The notes beneath the pieces are model-generated. The model was not told where the DNA came from, made no database searches, and saw only the letters and a list, made by a program, of their open reading frames with translations. DNA of 64,000 nucleotides from Azoarcus olearius (GTDB taxonomy: Bacteria > Pseudomonadota > Gammaproteobacteria > Burkholderiales > Rhodocyclaceae), in assembly GCF_001682385.1 (NCBI RefSeq), contig NZ_CP016210.1, forward strand, positions 2,666,001 through 2,730,000, written 5' to 3'. A program made the translations under genes and the position numbers. Every line of letters begins with the position of its first letter. The stretch's first letter is position 1. Positions 1-11,380 of this stretch are shown here, in pieces.

Positions 1-32
1 CGCCGTCCCTTGCAGAGAAATGCTCGACTGGC

Positions 33-1043
33 TTACTTGATCGTCGCGATCTGGTCGAAGATGCCGCCGTCGTCGAAGTGGGCCTTCTGCACCTTGCCCC
101 AGCCGCCGAACACCTCGTCGATCTTGAACAGGTTCAGGTTGCCGAACTGCTTGGCGTACTTGGCCGCCACCTTGGCGTCGGTCGGACGGTAGTAGTTCTT
201 CGCGGCGATTTCCTGGCCTTCGTTCGAATACAGGTAGTTGAGGTATTCGGTAGCGACCTTGCGGGTGCCGCGCTTGTCGACCACCTTGTCGACCACCGCC
301 ACCGGCGGTTCGGCCAGGATGGAGATGGACGGGGTGATGATCTCGAACTTGTCCGCGCCGAATTCCTTCAGCGCCAGATAGGCTTCGTTCTCCCACGCGA
401 TCAGCACGTCGCCGATGCCGCGTTCCACGAAGGTGACGGTGGAGCCGCGGGCGCCGGAATCCAGCACCTTGACGTTGGCGTAGATGTTCTTGACGAACTC
501 GCGCGCGCGGGCGTCGGTGCCGCCCGGTTGCTTCAGTGCGTAGCCCCACGCGGCCAGGTAGTTCCAGCGCGCGCCGCCGGAGGTCTTGGGGTTCGGGGTC
601 ACGACTTCCACACCCGGCTTCACCAGGTCGTTCCAGTCCTTGATGCCCTTGGGGTTGCCCTTGCGCACCAGCAGCACGATGGTGGAGGTGTAGGGCGAGG
701 CATTGAGCGGCAGCTTCTTCTGCCAGCCGGCCGCGACCGCGCCGCCGTTGTCGGTGATGGCGTCGATATCACCGGCCAGCGCCAGCGTCACCACGTCGGC
801 GTCCAGGCCGTCGATGACGGCGCGGGCCTGCTTGCCGGAGCCGCCGTGCGACTGCTTGACGACGACATCTTCGCCGGCCTTGGCCTTCCAGTACTTGGCG
901 AAGGCGGTGTTGTACTCCTGGTAAAGCTCGCGCGTGGGGTCGTAGGAGACGTTGAGCAGCGTGGTTTCGGCCAGCGCGTTGCCGGCCAGGGCGGCGCCGA
1001 GCGCCAGGGCGATGAGACTGCGACGGAAGTGATCGATGGTCAT
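33..1043 (-). CDS. sbp: periplasmic sulfate-binding protein of the sulfate/thiosulfate ABC transporter
   Basis: A 336-residue periplasmic solute-binding protein that should capture sulfate (or thiosulfate) for the CysTWA importer. A signal peptide of about 25 residues ends after NALA. The mature start [19 protein letters not shown] and the later [20 protein letters not shown] and [17 protein letters not shown] blocks are hallmarks of the Sbp/CysP family. I chose the ATG at 1043 because it puts the signal peptide at the N-terminus; the same frame stays open to 1352 but the extra residues look like noise. The permease and ATPase genes are not next to it here: position 1-32 shows nothing and the upstream gene is unrelated. 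Sbp and CysP are hard to tell apart by eye, so the choice of sulfate over thiosulfate is inference. Confidence 0.9.
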   Translation of the reverse strand: MTIDHFRRSLIALALGAALAGNALAETTLLNVSYDPTRELYQEYNTAFAKYWKAKAGEDVVVKQSHGGSGKQARAVIDGLDADVVTLALAGDIDAITDNGGAVAAGWQKKLPLNASPYTSTIVLLVRKGNPKGIKDWNDLVKPGVEVVTPNPKTSGGARWNYLAAWGYALKQPGGTDARAREFVKNIYANVKVLDSGARGSTVTFVERGIGDVLIAWENEAYLALKEFGADKFEIITPSISILAEPPVAVVDKVVDKRGTRKVATEYLNYLYSNEGQEIAAKNYYRPTDAKVAAKYAKQFGNLNLFKIDEVFGGWGKVQKAHFDDGGIFDQIATIK

Positions 1044-1098
1044 GGTGCTTTCCAGTTGTGCTGCGATGAAAGAATGAAAACGGGTGCGGCGAACGCGC

Positions 1099-1782
1099 TC
1101 AATTGACCGCGAAGCAGTACAGCAGCCCGGCGCCGCCGGTCTTGACCAGGTTGTCGTGGCCACAGCCGCGGCTGGCATGGGCGGAGTTCCACGACACGTT
1201 GCCGCCGCCGGTGCGGTCGAAATGCCCGACCTGGACGGCGCCGTCCTCGGCGGAACTGGTGTAGTTGCGGCAGGTACGGTCGGCGGCGTCGGCAAAGGCG
1301 CGGCCGTCGGGCTGGGAGCCGGTGACGATGTCGTGCTCGTTGGGCGTATCACCCGAGCCCTTCACGAAGTCGCCTTTCTCGGTCAGCGCGGTGCGGCGGC
1401 TGAGGTTGTTGCCCAGGCGCGCGGATTCGAGGGAATCGCCGTGCAGGTGAGCGACATCCTTGGCGATCTCCTGGCCCTTGACGTTGTGCCAGGGGCCGCT
1501 GCCGATGCGGTCGCGCGCGTTGATCGCCGGCTGGCCGTTGGCGGCCTGGGTGCTGAGGTAGGCGCGCCAGGTCTTGCCGGCGCCGCTGGTGGTGGCGGCC
1601 AGTTTCTGGCAGTGCGCATCCGCCCCGGCGAGGCCGCCGAAGTCCGCGCCCTTGCCGGTGCCGACGCTGGTGACGAAGAAGCTCGCCGGCGGCAGCGGCT
1701 TGCTGGCATCGGCTGCCTGCTGGGCAAATGCCAGCGGCGACAGCAACAGGCAAAGTGCCGCGATGGTTCTTTCTTTATGCAT
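1099..1782 (-). CDS. secreted lectin-like (collagenase NC10/endostatin-type fold) protein of unknown function
   Basis: A 227-residue exported protein. The first 20 or so residues ([20 protein letters not shown]) form a clear signal peptide. The body has [25 protein letters not shown], several Trp and conserved Gly/Asp positions, and ends in [12 protein letters not shown]. This pattern occurs in bacterial secreted proteins with a C-type-lectin or endostatin-like fold; I recognise the pattern but not a function. The Cys residues in the body could form disulfides in the periplasm. It lies 55 bases upstream of sbp on the same strand, so co-transcription is possible but a functional link is not shown. 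The ATG at 1782 was chosen for the signal peptide. Confidence 0.72.
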   Translation of the reverse strand: MHKERTIAALCLLLSPLAFAQQAADASKPLPPASFFVTSVGTGKGADFGGLAGADAHCQKLAATTSGAGKTWRAYLSTQAANGQPAINARDRIGSGPWHNVKGQEIAKDVAHLHGDSLESARLGNNLSRRTALTEKGDFVKGSGDTPNEHDIVTGSQPDGRAFADAADRTCRNYTSSAEDGAVQVGHFDRTGGGNVSWNSAHASRGCGHDNLVKTGGAGLLYCFAVN

Positions 1783-4225
<2,443 letters not shown>

Positions 4226-4257
4226 GGCCGCGTCGAAAGCGGTCGCCCAAGGAGGAA

Positions 4258-4286
4258 ATGCCCCGCACCCGCGGGGCATTTTTTTT
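4258..4286 (+). terminator. rho-independent terminator of groESL
   Basis: Perfect 9-base stem ATGCCCCGC / GCGGGGCAT with a four-base loop, followed by a run of eight T. It begins 33 bases after the groEL stop codon. It may also serve the convergent LysR gene, whose stop codon is at 4298. Confidence 0.95.
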
Positions 4287-4297
4287 GGGCCGCGCTA

Positions 4298-5194
4298 TCA
4301 ACCCGGCGCGTAGAGCCGCTCCAGCGCCGCGGCCAGGTATTCGAACATCAGCGCCACCCGGCGCACGCCGCGCAGGTCGCGGTGCATCGTCACCCACACC
4401 TCCATGTCGAAACGAAGGTGCTCGGTCAGCACCTGCACCAGCGCCGCATCCCGCCGCGCGACATGGACGTGACAGGCGCCGATACCGAAGCCGGCACGCA
4501 GCGCCGCGAGCTGGGCGACCTCCGAATCGCAGCGCAACGAGAACATCTCGCGGGTGATCTCGACGTTCAGGGACGCGGTGGCGCGCGTCCACGCCATGTC
4601 GCGGTCGAAGCCGATGACCGTGTGGCGCTCCAGTTCGGCCAGCGACGCGGGCAGGCCGTAGCGCTCGATGTAGCGGCGGTGGGCGAAAAGCCCGATGCGG
4701 CCGGTGCCGACCCGCCGCGCCACCAGCGCATCCTGCACCGGGCGGAACATCCGCACCGCGATGTCGGCCTCGCCCCGCAGCAAGTCGCTGGCGGCACTGC
4801 TCAGCACCAGTTCGATGGCGATGCGCGGATGCGCCTGATGGAAGCCGGTGAGGATGTCGGGCAGCAACTCGGTGCCGACGATATGGCTGGCGGCCAGACG
4901 CACCGCGCCGCCGACATCGTCCGCACCGCCGCTGGCCAGACGCACCAGCGCGGCCGCGGCCATCTCCATGTTCTCCGCATGCGGCACCAGCCCGCTGGCG
5001 ATCGCGTTCGGCGTCAGGCCGCTGGGCGTGCGCACGAACAGCGTGGTGCCGAGCGCCTGTTCCAGCGCCTCGACGTGACGGCCGATGGTCGGCTGGGTGG
5101 TCGACAGCTCGCGCGCCGCGGCGGACAGGCTGCCACTGCGCATCACCGCCAGGAAAGAGCGATACAGCTCCCAACTCGGATCGGCCTTCGTCAT
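4298..5194 (-). CDS. LysR-family transcriptional regulator
   Basis: A 298-residue LysR-type regulator. The N-terminal winged helix-turn-helix (about residues 8-66) shows the usual SGSLSAAARELSTTQPTIGR pattern followed by ALEQALGTTLFVRTPSG. The C-terminal co-inducer-binding domain covers about residues 90-290. The ATG at 5194 puts the HTH at the normal distance from the N-terminus; an in-frame ATG at 5215 would add seven residues. The gene is divergent from an SDR-type dehydrogenase operon starting at 5291, and LysR proteins commonly control the divergent neighbour, so that operon is its probable target. The inducer is unknown. Confidence 0.93.
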   Translation of the reverse strand: MTKADPSWELYRSFLAVMRSGSLSAAARELSTTQPTIGRHVEALEQALGTTLFVRTPSGLTPNAIASGLVPHAENMEMAAAALVRLASGGADDVGGAVRLAASHIVGTELLPDILTGFHQAHPRIAIELVLSSAASDLLRGEADIAVRMFRPVQDALVARRVGTGRIGLFAHRRYIERYGLPASLAELERHTVIGFDRDMAWTRATASLNVEITREMFSLRCDSEVAQLAALRAGFGIGACHVHVARRDAALVQVLTEHLRFDMEVWVTMHRDLRGVRRVALMFEYLAAALERLYAPG

Positions 5195-5290
5195 ACGTTT
5201 TCGTATATCTGCCATGTGAGGATGAGTCTGGGATTGTAAGCCCGCGCTCAATATGCTCGCCGGCGTCCCTTAATCACTCGAGAAATCAGG

Positions 5291-6310
5291 ATGCCTCAAG
5301 GTATTCATCCGCGTATGGCCTTGGTGCTCGGCGGTACCGGCTCGCTCGGCCTCGCCACCATCAAGGCCTTGCTCGCCCACGGCTGGCAGGTCCGCGCCCT
5401 GCACCGCGACCCCGCCCGCGCCGCCGCACACCCTGGCATGGCCTGTCTGGTCGAGTGGGTGGTGGGTGACGCAATGCGCCCGGAGGACGTGCGTCATGCG
5501 GCACGCGGCGCGTCCATCATCGTCCATGCGGTCAATCCGCCGCGCTACCAGCGTTGGCGCGAACTCGCCCTCCCCATGCTGGATGCGTCGATCGAGGCGG
5601 CCTCCGACAGCGGCGCGCGGCTCGTCTTTCCCGGCAACATCTACAACTACGGACCGGACGCCGGCACGGTGATCGACGAGATTTCCGCGCAGCATCCGCG
5701 CACCCGCAAGGGCGCGGTGCGGGTAGAGATGGAGGAACGCCTGGCGGACGCATCCCGCTACAACGTCCGGTCGCTGATCCTGCGCGCGGGCGATTTCTTC
5801 GGCCCCCACGCCGACAGCTCCTGGTTCGGCGCGATGGTGAAGCCGGGCGCGGCACTGCGGGCGCTCACCTACCCTGGCCGGCTGGATGTCGGCCACGCCT
5901 GGGCGTATCTGCCCGACCTCGCGGAAACGCTGGCCCGCCTGGCGGCGATCGAACCCTCGCTGCCCCGTCTCGCGGTGTTCCACTTCGAGGGGCACTGGCT
6001 CAGCGGCCACGGGCTGTCGCAGGCGATCCGACGCGTAGTCGGCAACCCGGACCTGCCGGTACGGCGCCTTCCCTGGCCGCTTCTCCACGCCGCCGCGCCC
6101 TTCTCCCGCTTCGTGCGGGAAATGCTGGAGATGCGCTACCTCTGGACCGAAGCGCTGCGGCTGGACAACAGCAAGCTGGTCCGCACGCTCGGCCACGAAC
6201 CGCACACGGGGCTGGACGAGGCGCTGAGAACCACGCTGATGTCGCTCGGCTGCCTGCCCGCGCTGCCGGCCGCCTCCCGCACCTCCTTCCAACTGGGAAC
6301 CGGAACATGA
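5291..6310 (+). CDS. NAD(P)-dependent epimerase/dehydratase-like protein (extended SDR)
   Basis: A 339-residue protein with an N-terminal Rossmann fold. The GGTGSLGLATIKALLAHGW segment (about residues 14-32) is the GxxGxxG dinucleotide-binding motif of extended or atypical SDR enzymes such as sugar epimerases. The usual YxxxK pair is not clear: the segment after the NYG motif carries Tyr but no obvious catalytic Lys, so it may be an atypical NAD-binding member. The stop overlaps the next gene in an ATGA arrangement, indicating coupled translation. It is divergent from the LysR gene, its likely regulator. Substrate unknown. The ATG at 5315 is an alternative start, just before the Rossmann motif. 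Confidence 0.82.
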   Translation: MPQGIHPRMALVLGGTGSLGLATIKALLAHGWQVRALHRDPARAAAHPGMACLVEWVVGDAMRPEDVRHAARGASIIVHAVNPPRYQRWRELALPMLDASIEAASDSGARLVFPGNIYNYGPDAGTVIDEISAQHPRTRKGAVRVEMEERLADASRYNVRSLILRAGDFFGPHADSSWFGAMVKPGAALRALTYPGRLDVGHAWAYLPDLAETLARLAAIEPSLPRLAVFHFEGHWLSGHGLSQAIRRVVGNPDLPVRRLPWPLLHAAAPFSRFVREMLEMRYLWTEALRLDNSKLVRTLGHEPHTGLDEALRTTLMSLGCLPALPAASRTSFQLGTGT

Positions 6311-6747
6311 CCGAATCCCGCTACCGGCAGCTGGTGCGCGCCAGCGGCATCTACGACGTGCTGGCCACCGCCGCCTTCGCGACGCCGTGGACCTACCCGC
6401 TGCTCTTCCAGCTATTCAACCGGATCGCGCCGATGCCGGCGTTCGAGCCGACCCACGCCTTGTTCGTCAACCTGCTCGGCTCGGTGGTGCTGGTGTGGTC
6501 GGCGCTGCGCATCTGGCGGCCCGACCCCGTCTTCGGCCTGTTCGACGCCTACGCCCGCGCGCTCTTCTTCTGCTGGCAGATGTACTACCTGCTGGTGCAC
6601 CACGTCACGCCGGTGGTATGGGCCTTCGCCGCAATCGAGCTGCTGCTCGGCGTGCTGCAAGCCGTGGGCTACTGGCGGCTGGTCGGCCGCAGCACCGCCC
6701 CGGCGGCGGAAAAGCGCGCGCCCGCCGTCCTGCCTGATCCCGCCTGA
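6307..6747 (+). CDS. small integral membrane protein of unknown function
   Basis: A 146-residue protein with about four hydrophobic segments (roughly residues 18-38, 50-68, 78-97 and 100-122). The start ATG overlaps the stop of the SDR gene (ATGA), so the two are translationally coupled. The protein has no motif I can name. The pairing of an SDR with a small four-helix membrane protein and a lipoprotein, divergent from a LysR gene, suggests a small envelope-related operon. Confidence 0.75.
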   Translation: MTESRYRQLVRASGIYDVLATAAFATPWTYPLLFQLFNRIAPMPAFEPTHALFVNLLGSVVLVWSALRIWRPDPVFGLFDAYARALFFCWQMYYLLVHHVTPVVWAFAAIELLLGVLQAVGYWRLVGRSTAPAAEKRAPAVLPDPA

Positions 6748-6786
6748 TCCTTGCTGCTTCCCCTCTCACGTTACCCAGGAGTATTC

Positions 6787-7191
6787 ATGAAGACATCCAT
6801 GCTCGCCCTCTGCGCCGCCTTCACGCTTTCGGCCTGCAGCACGCTCATCGGCCCGTCGGCGGGCGAAATCGCCGCGCTGCCGGTCGTGTCCTACGGCCAG
6901 CCCACGCCACAGGGCGAATTCGTGCTGCGCTACCCCGCCGGCGCCGACCTCCCGTTCAACGCCAGCGTCGGCGGCTCGCTGCTGACCGAAGCCGCCCAAT
7001 CGACGCTGAAAGTGCGGGTGAAGCAGGACATCTACGTCTACAAGGACAAGCTGAGCTTCGACGGCAAGACGTGGAGCGCCGCGCGGTCGAAAATCGGCGG
7101 CGAGTTCAGGATTTCGCCCCCCGGCATGAAGGACGGCCAGATAGACCCGCAGGCGCCGGGAGAAATGAGCGCAATGTTCAATTCGAAGTAG
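6787..7191 (+). CDS. putative lipoprotein
   Basis: A 134-residue protein. The N-terminus MKTSMLALCAAFTLSACSTL has a lipobox (LSAC), so Cys17 should be lipidated. The rest is soluble, rich in short beta-like segments, and unrecognised. An AGGAG ribosome site lies five bases before the ATG at 6787, which supports this start over an earlier frame opening at 6751. It follows the membrane-protein gene after 39 bases, probably in the same operon. Confidence 0.8.
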   Translation: MKTSMLALCAAFTLSACSTLIGPSAGEIAALPVVSYGQPTPQGEFVLRYPAGADLPFNASVGGSLLTEAAQSTLKVRVKQDIYVYKDKLSFDGKTWSAARSKIGGEFRISPPGMKDGQIDPQAPGEMSAMFNSK

Positions 7192-7209
7192 GCGGCGCCT
7201 GCCCGCTCC

Positions 7210-8370
7210 CTACCACCCGAAGCCGCGGCGCAGGCGCCAGCCCAGCCAGGTCGCCGGGAACAGCACCGCGGCAAACACCCAGCCCGACACCGCGGCCGCC
7301 ATCACGCCGGAGAGCAAGGTGCCGACGGTGCAGCCCAGCGCCACCATCGCGCCCCAGCCCATCAGCACGCCGCCGACGAGCGCCCGCAGCGCCTCGCCCG
7401 CGGTGGGCCGGCGCGGGCGGAAATCGCCGGCCACCACCGCAGCCGCCAGCGAACCGAGCACCAGCGCGACGACGAAGGCGCCGTTCTCGGACCACAGGGT
7501 CTCCTTCACTGCGGTGGCGCAGCCGGCGAAACTGTCCAGCCCTTCGAGCCGGCCGGGGAACCAGCTCGCGGCGCCGGCTGCGGTGCGGGCGAGGCTGCCG
7601 AGTTCCGCCGTGACTCCGAGCGGACCGACGCGCAGATAGGACAGCACCGCGATGAAGCCGACAAGGATGCCGCCGGTGGCGGCCGCCCAGCGTCGGCGCC
7701 ACCACGGCTGCGCCACGACCTCGCCGCTTCGGTGCCGCCACGCCAGCAGCGCGGCGAGCACCGCCAGCAGGAGGATCTGAAACGCGGCGGAACCGCCGTA
7801 GCCGACTTCATGTGGCAGCCAGAGCACCGGCGCCGACTGAAGCGTGCCGAGGTAGAGCGCATTCCACGACAGGAAGCCGAGCACGAAGCCGCCGAGCGCC
7901 CCGAGCAGCGCAAGCGGCGAGGCGAGCGCGCCCTCGCCCAGCCGGTACAGGTGGGCGCTGATGCACGACCCCGACAGCGCCATGCCCAGCCCGAAAGCCC
8001 CCGCGCCAGCGACCAGCACCCAGCTCACCGGGCCGATGTGCGCGCCCGGCGGCAGACGCCCCGGCACCGGCTGCGGCAGGAAGGCGCCGAACAGCACGTG
8101 GTAGCCAAGCGTGCCGACCGCCAGCGCCGCCACGATGCCGAGCAGCCCACGCGCATCGCGGCTTTCGAAAAAGTCGCGGCTGACGCAGTAGAAGCAGAAG
8201 CGCGTGCGCTGCAGCACGATGCCGAAGGCAAGTCCGAAGAGCGCCGAGATCGCCAGATCGCGGCCGACGCCGGGGAGCGTGGAAAACCAGGCGGCCAGCG
8301 TGAAGGCGGCGGCGAGGATGAGGGTTCCGGCCAGCAGCGCGGGGGGCCGGGGAAGGGACTGCGAGGACAT
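7210..8370 (-). CDS. YeeE/YedE family sulfur-compound transporter
   Basis: A 386-residue polytopic membrane protein with about ten hydrophobic segments. It carries the family's duplicated half, each with a Cys in a GxC-type segment: RTRFCFYCVSRDFF near residue 56, GMALSGSCISAHLYR near 130, and WGAMVALGCTVGTLLSG near 348. YeeE-type proteins (thiosulfate transporter TsuA is the characterised example) use such conserved Cys residues to pass thiosulfate or related sulfur. The gene lies next to two rhodanese genes, which fits a role in sulfur-compound import. The ATG at 8370 was chosen because the upstream frame runs into a repeat. Confidence 0.87.
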   Translation of the reverse strand: MSSQSLPRPPALLAGTLILAAAFTLAAWFSTLPGVGRDLAISALFGLAFGIVLQRTRFCFYCVSRDFFESRDARGLLGIVAALAVGTLGYHVLFGAFLPQPVPGRLPPGAHIGPVSWVLVAGAGAFGLGMALSGSCISAHLYRLGEGALASPLALLGALGGFVLGFLSWNALYLGTLQSAPVLWLPHEVGYGGSAAFQILLLAVLAALLAWRHRSGEVVAQPWWRRRWAAATGGILVGFIAVLSYLRVGPLGVTAELGSLARTAAGAASWFPGRLEGLDSFAGCATAVKETLWSENGAFVVALVLGSLAAAVVAGDFRPRRPTAGEALRALVGGVLMGWGAMVALGCTVGTLLSGVMAAAVSGWVFAAVLFPATWLGWRLRRGFGW

Positions 8371-8440
8371 TCGGTTATCCGGAGTTGAGGGGGCGGTTCC
8401 TGCGTTAGTGGCTCGGCATGAAGGGGGAGTGGTTCTGGTT

Positions 8441-8648
8441 CCTCCCCCTTCAAGGGGGAGGCTAGGAGGGGGATGGGGTGGGAAATAGCGCCGCGATAAC
8501 CCCATCCCCACCCCAACCCTCCCCTTGAAGGGGAGGGAGCAAATCGCGCCAATCCGGTAGCCGGTGCCGGGAGGCACCGTCGTTCGGCCGGCGGCGAGCA
8601 GTGCTCGCCGAAACCCCGTCCTCACCCCCTCCAAGGGAAGGGAGCAAA
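8441..8648. repeat. composite intergenic repeat, copy A
   Basis: Two GC-rich modules in opposite orientation (each holding CCTCCCCTTCAAGGGGAGG-like palindromes and GGGGATGGGGT) are followed by two hairpins: CGGTGCC-GGGA-GGCACCG at 8562-8579 and CGGCGAGCA-G-TGCTCGCCG at 8592-8610. Related copies occur five more times in this window. This copy lies between the rhodanese gene at 8782 and the YeeE gene, both on the minus strand; the gap of about 410 bases holds nothing else visible. Confidence 0.9.
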
Positions 8649-8781
8649 TCGGGCCAGCCCGCATCTCGCCACCCGTCCCAGAAAAGAACGGCGGTGCCCA
8701 GGCACCGCCGTAACCCCGCAGGACAACAAGGCCGGTCAGGCGGGCCGGCCGAGCCCCATCACCGCCGGCTGCGCGTCATGC

Positions 8782-9717
8782 TTACTTGCCGCCCCACACC
8801 GTGCCGGCAACATTGGTGATCGGCACGCCGACGGTGTTGCCGTATTCGGTCCACGAGCCGTCGTAGTTGCGCACCTCGTAGCCGAGCAGTTTGGAAAGCG
8901 CGAACCAGGTGTGGCTGGAGCGTTCGCCGATGCGGCAGTAGGTGATGATCGGCTTGCCGCCATCGACGCCCTTGGCGGCATAGAGCTTGCGCAGTTCTTC
9001 GACCGGCTTGAAGGTGCCATCGGCGGCGACCGCCTCGCTCCACGGCACATTCACCGCGCCCGGAACATGACCCGCGCGGATCGACAGTTCCTGCACACCG
9101 GCGGGCGCGAACACCTTGCCCTGGTATTCGTCGGCCGAGCGGATGTCGACCAGCGCGACGTCGCTCTTCTTCTCGGCCGCCGCCACCACGTCGGCCAGCC
9201 GCGCACGCAGCTTGGGGTTGGCGTCCGACACCTTGATGTTGCCCGGCGCCGGGGTCTTCGCCACCGCGGCGAGGCCGCGGTTTTCCGCCTCCCACTTCTT
9301 GCGACCGCCGTCGAGCAGCTTCACGTTCTTGACGCCATAGACGTCGAACACCCAGGCGCCCCAGGCGGCGAACCAGTTGTTGTTGTCGCCGTAGAGCACC
9401 ACGGTGGAATCCGCCGACACGCCAGCGTTGCGCAGCAGCTTCTCGAAGTTGTCCTTGCTGACGATGTCGCGGCGGACCGGATCGACGAGGTCGGTGTGCC
9501 AGACGAAGTTCACCGCGCCCGGTACATGGCCGCGCTCGAACTGGCCGGGGTTCACGCTCACCTCGATGACACGCACCTTGGGATCGTTGAGGTTCTTCTC
9601 CAGCCAGTCGGTGGAGACAAGGACATCGGCAGGAGCGGCAAAGGCGCCGGTGGCGGCCAGCGCGACGCTGGTGGTGAACACAAAGCGGCGGAATGCCTGG
9701 GTCGGGACTGGGGGCAT
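8782..9717 (-). CDS. exported two-domain rhodanese (thiosulfate/3-mercaptopyruvate sulfurtransferase)
   Basis: A 311-residue protein with a signal peptide (about residues 1-28, ending AFAAPA) and two rhodanese domains. The first (about 30-150) is the structural domain and has DNNN in place of the active-site Cys. The second (about 170-300) has the active loop CRIGERSS with Cys at about 261. It would move sulfane sulfur to a thiophilic acceptor in the periplasm. A GGAG ribosome site precedes the ATG at 9717; the frame is open further up. It sits beside a YeeE-type sulfur transporter and a small rhodanese, suggesting joint handling of imported sulfur. Confidence 0.92.
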   Translation of the reverse strand: MPPVPTQAFRRFVFTTSVALAATGAFAAPADVLVSTDWLEKNLNDPKVRVIEVSVNPGQFERGHVPGAVNFVWHTDLVDPVRRDIVSKDNFEKLLRNAGVSADSTVVLYGDNNNWFAAWGAWVFDVYGVKNVKLLDGGRKKWEAENRGLAAVAKTPAPGNIKVSDANPKLRARLADVVAAAEKKSDVALVDIRSADEYQGKVFAPAGVQELSIRAGHVPGAVNVPWSEAVAADGTFKPVEELRKLYAAKGVDGGKPIITYCRIGERSSHTWFALSKLLGYEVRNYDGSWTEYGNTVGVPITNVAGTVWGGK

Positions 9718-10093
9718 GACGGATTCTCCGGGTGAGTACATCGATGGCCGCACTTTGCCGAACACACTCGAAGGGGCGGAACCAAGGAAATCAGATATGC
9801 ATATCCGGGATATCCACCTGACGGATGAGCGGCCTGAGGCAGCAAGGCGCAGTACGCCCGAGATTCAGGACGACGCGGTATGTGGCAGGGCCGGCGTGAG
9901 GGCTCGGACCGCGAACAGTGCCCCAGCATGGGCGGCAGCGGCCAACTGTTCGACATCAGCGGAGACTGGAACCCCTCGCGCAGCGCTATGCGCCACGCTC
10001 TTTGCCGGATTGCAGCGCATGGAGCACCGGCGTGCCGGACGCCGGACGCCGCTGTTCCCCCGCGCCGGAACCGACGCGCTGGCGCCCGTCCGC
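9718..10093. other. intergenic region with no convincing gene
   Basis: About 375 bases between two minus-strand rhodanese genes. It includes a perfect short palindrome GATATGCATATC near 9793-9804 beside a GATATCC, which could be an operator or promoter part for the downstream rhodanese gene. Short open frames here look like chance frames. Confidence 0.45.
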
Positions 10094-10558
10094 TCAGGTC
10101 TGATACCAGGGCAGCCCGGCCTGCCGCCAGCCGTTGACGATCCGGCGGCCCTCCGCATCCGCCTCGCCCTCAAACCCTTCAAGCACGATGTAGACCTGGC
10201 GGAAGCCCTCGCCCGCGAGCACCCTACCGGCCTCGTCGGCGCGGCCGGTCGTCCGTCCCAGCAGCAGGATCAGATCGCCCCGCGCCAGCCGCGCCGACAC
10301 CTCGGCGACAAACTCCGGCGCCGGCGTCCAGTCGGGGAAGCGGCGGAACTCGATTTCGAACGCGCCCGGCACGTGGCCCACCAGCGCGCACTCCTGCCAG
10401 GCGCGGATATCGACCAGCTTGGCCTGCGGCCGCGCTTCCATCACCGCCCAGGCTTCGGCCGGCGTCAGGCTGCCGCAATAGCCGTAGGCGCCCTCGCGCG
10501 CACGCCCCTGTGCACGGCCGAGCACCGCCGCGATGGCGTCATCCATGCTTGTCTCCAT
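10094..10558 (-). CDS. single-domain rhodanese-like protein lacking the catalytic Cys
   Basis: A 154-residue cytoplasmic rhodanese fold. The CH2A-like segment LVDIRAWQECALVGHVPGA is clear. Where active rhodaneses have a Cys-containing loop, this one reads LLGRTTGRADEAG, with Gly at the Cys position, so it should not carry sulfur by the normal mechanism. It may bind or sense a sulfur or oxyanion ligand, or act as a scaffold. The ATG at 10558 has an upstream AGGGAA site; a second ATG at 10546 is possible. Confidence 0.85.
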   Translation of the reverse strand: METSMDDAIAAVLGRAQGRAREGAYGYCGSLTPAEAWAVMEARPQAKLVDIRAWQECALVGHVPGAFEIEFRRFPDWTPAPEFVAEVSARLARGDLILLLGRTTGRADEAGRVLAGEGFRQVYIVLEGFEGEADAEGRRIVNGWRQAGLPWYQT

Positions 10559-10720
10559 TTCTTTTCCCTGAGGCTAGCCGCGCGCGCGCACCAGCGGAAC
10601 CGAAGCTTTCTGACAAGCAATGGCCCCGGGGCGATAAGCACCGGGCGAACGCGCAAGCGCCTTGGTCGGGCCTGACGAAGCTGGTACAACGGAAGACCTG
10701 CTTCGACATCGCCGGTACCG

Positions 10721-11380
10721 ATGAACTACCTTGCCCACGCCTTTCTTGCCGGGCCGCTGGCAGCCGACCGCGTCGGCGGCGTGGTGGGAGACTTCGTCAA
10801 GGGCCCGCTGCTGCCCCGGCCGCCGGGGATCGACGCGGCACTCGCCGCCGGCGTGATCCTGCACCGCCGCATCGACAGCTTCGCCGACACCCATCCGGCC
10901 TTCCAGCGCAGCCGCGCGCGGATCAGCAGCGCCCGGCGCCGGGTGGGCGGCATCATGGTCGATCTCTTCTACGACCACTTCCTCGCGCTGCACTGGAATG
11001 CGCTGAGTGCCGAACAGGGCCTGGAAACGCGCCTCGAGGCCTACACCGCCGAGACCTACCGCCTGATCGCGGCCCACCCGGCGCCACTGCCCGCCGCCTT
11101 CCCCCCGGTGTTCGCACGCATGGCGGCGCAAGACTGGCTGGCGAGTTATCGAGAGGTCGCCAACGTCGCCGAGGCGCTCGACCGCATGTCGATCTACCGC
11201 ATGCGCCAGCCCAACCCGCTGGGTGGCGCGGGCGCCGAATTGCTGGCGCACTACGCGGGTTTCGAGCGCGACTTCCTCGCCTTTCTGCCCGACGCGCTTG
11301 CGTTTGCGGCCGAGGTCCGCGCGACGCGCGGGGACGGCGCCACCCCGGAGACGTCGGCCGATCAGGGCCGCAGTTCGTAG
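10721..11380 (+). CDS. acpH: ACP phosphodiesterase-like protein (AcpH family)
   Basis: A 219-residue protein with the AcpH pattern: MNYLAHAFLAGP, GDFVKG, ILHRRIDSFADTHP, DLFYDHFLA. AcpH removes the 4'-phosphopantetheine from holo-acyl carrier protein in the cytoplasm, and conserved His and Asp residues of this kind bind metal in its HD-like fold. The reading frame ends 19 bases inside the 3' end of the convergent kinase gene, so the two genes overlap tail to tail. The C-terminal 15 residues are low-complexity and may be dispensable. Confidence 0.88.
   Translation: MNYLAHAFLAGPLAADRVGGVVGDFVKGPLLPRPPGIDAALAAGVILHRRIDSFADTHPAFQRSRARISSARRRVGGIMVDLFYDHFLALHWNALSAEQGLETRLEAYTAETYRLIAAHPAPLPAAFPPVFARMAAQDWLASYREVANVAEALDRMSIYRMRQPNPLGGAGAELLAHYAGFERDFLAFLPDALAFAAEVRATRGDGATPETSADQGRSS

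Noticed and set aside
78-1106. 342-codon plus-strand open frame opposite sbp
   Set aside because: Composition and lack of a ribosome site fit a high-GC antisense shadow, while the minus frame encodes a recognisable sulfate-binding protein.
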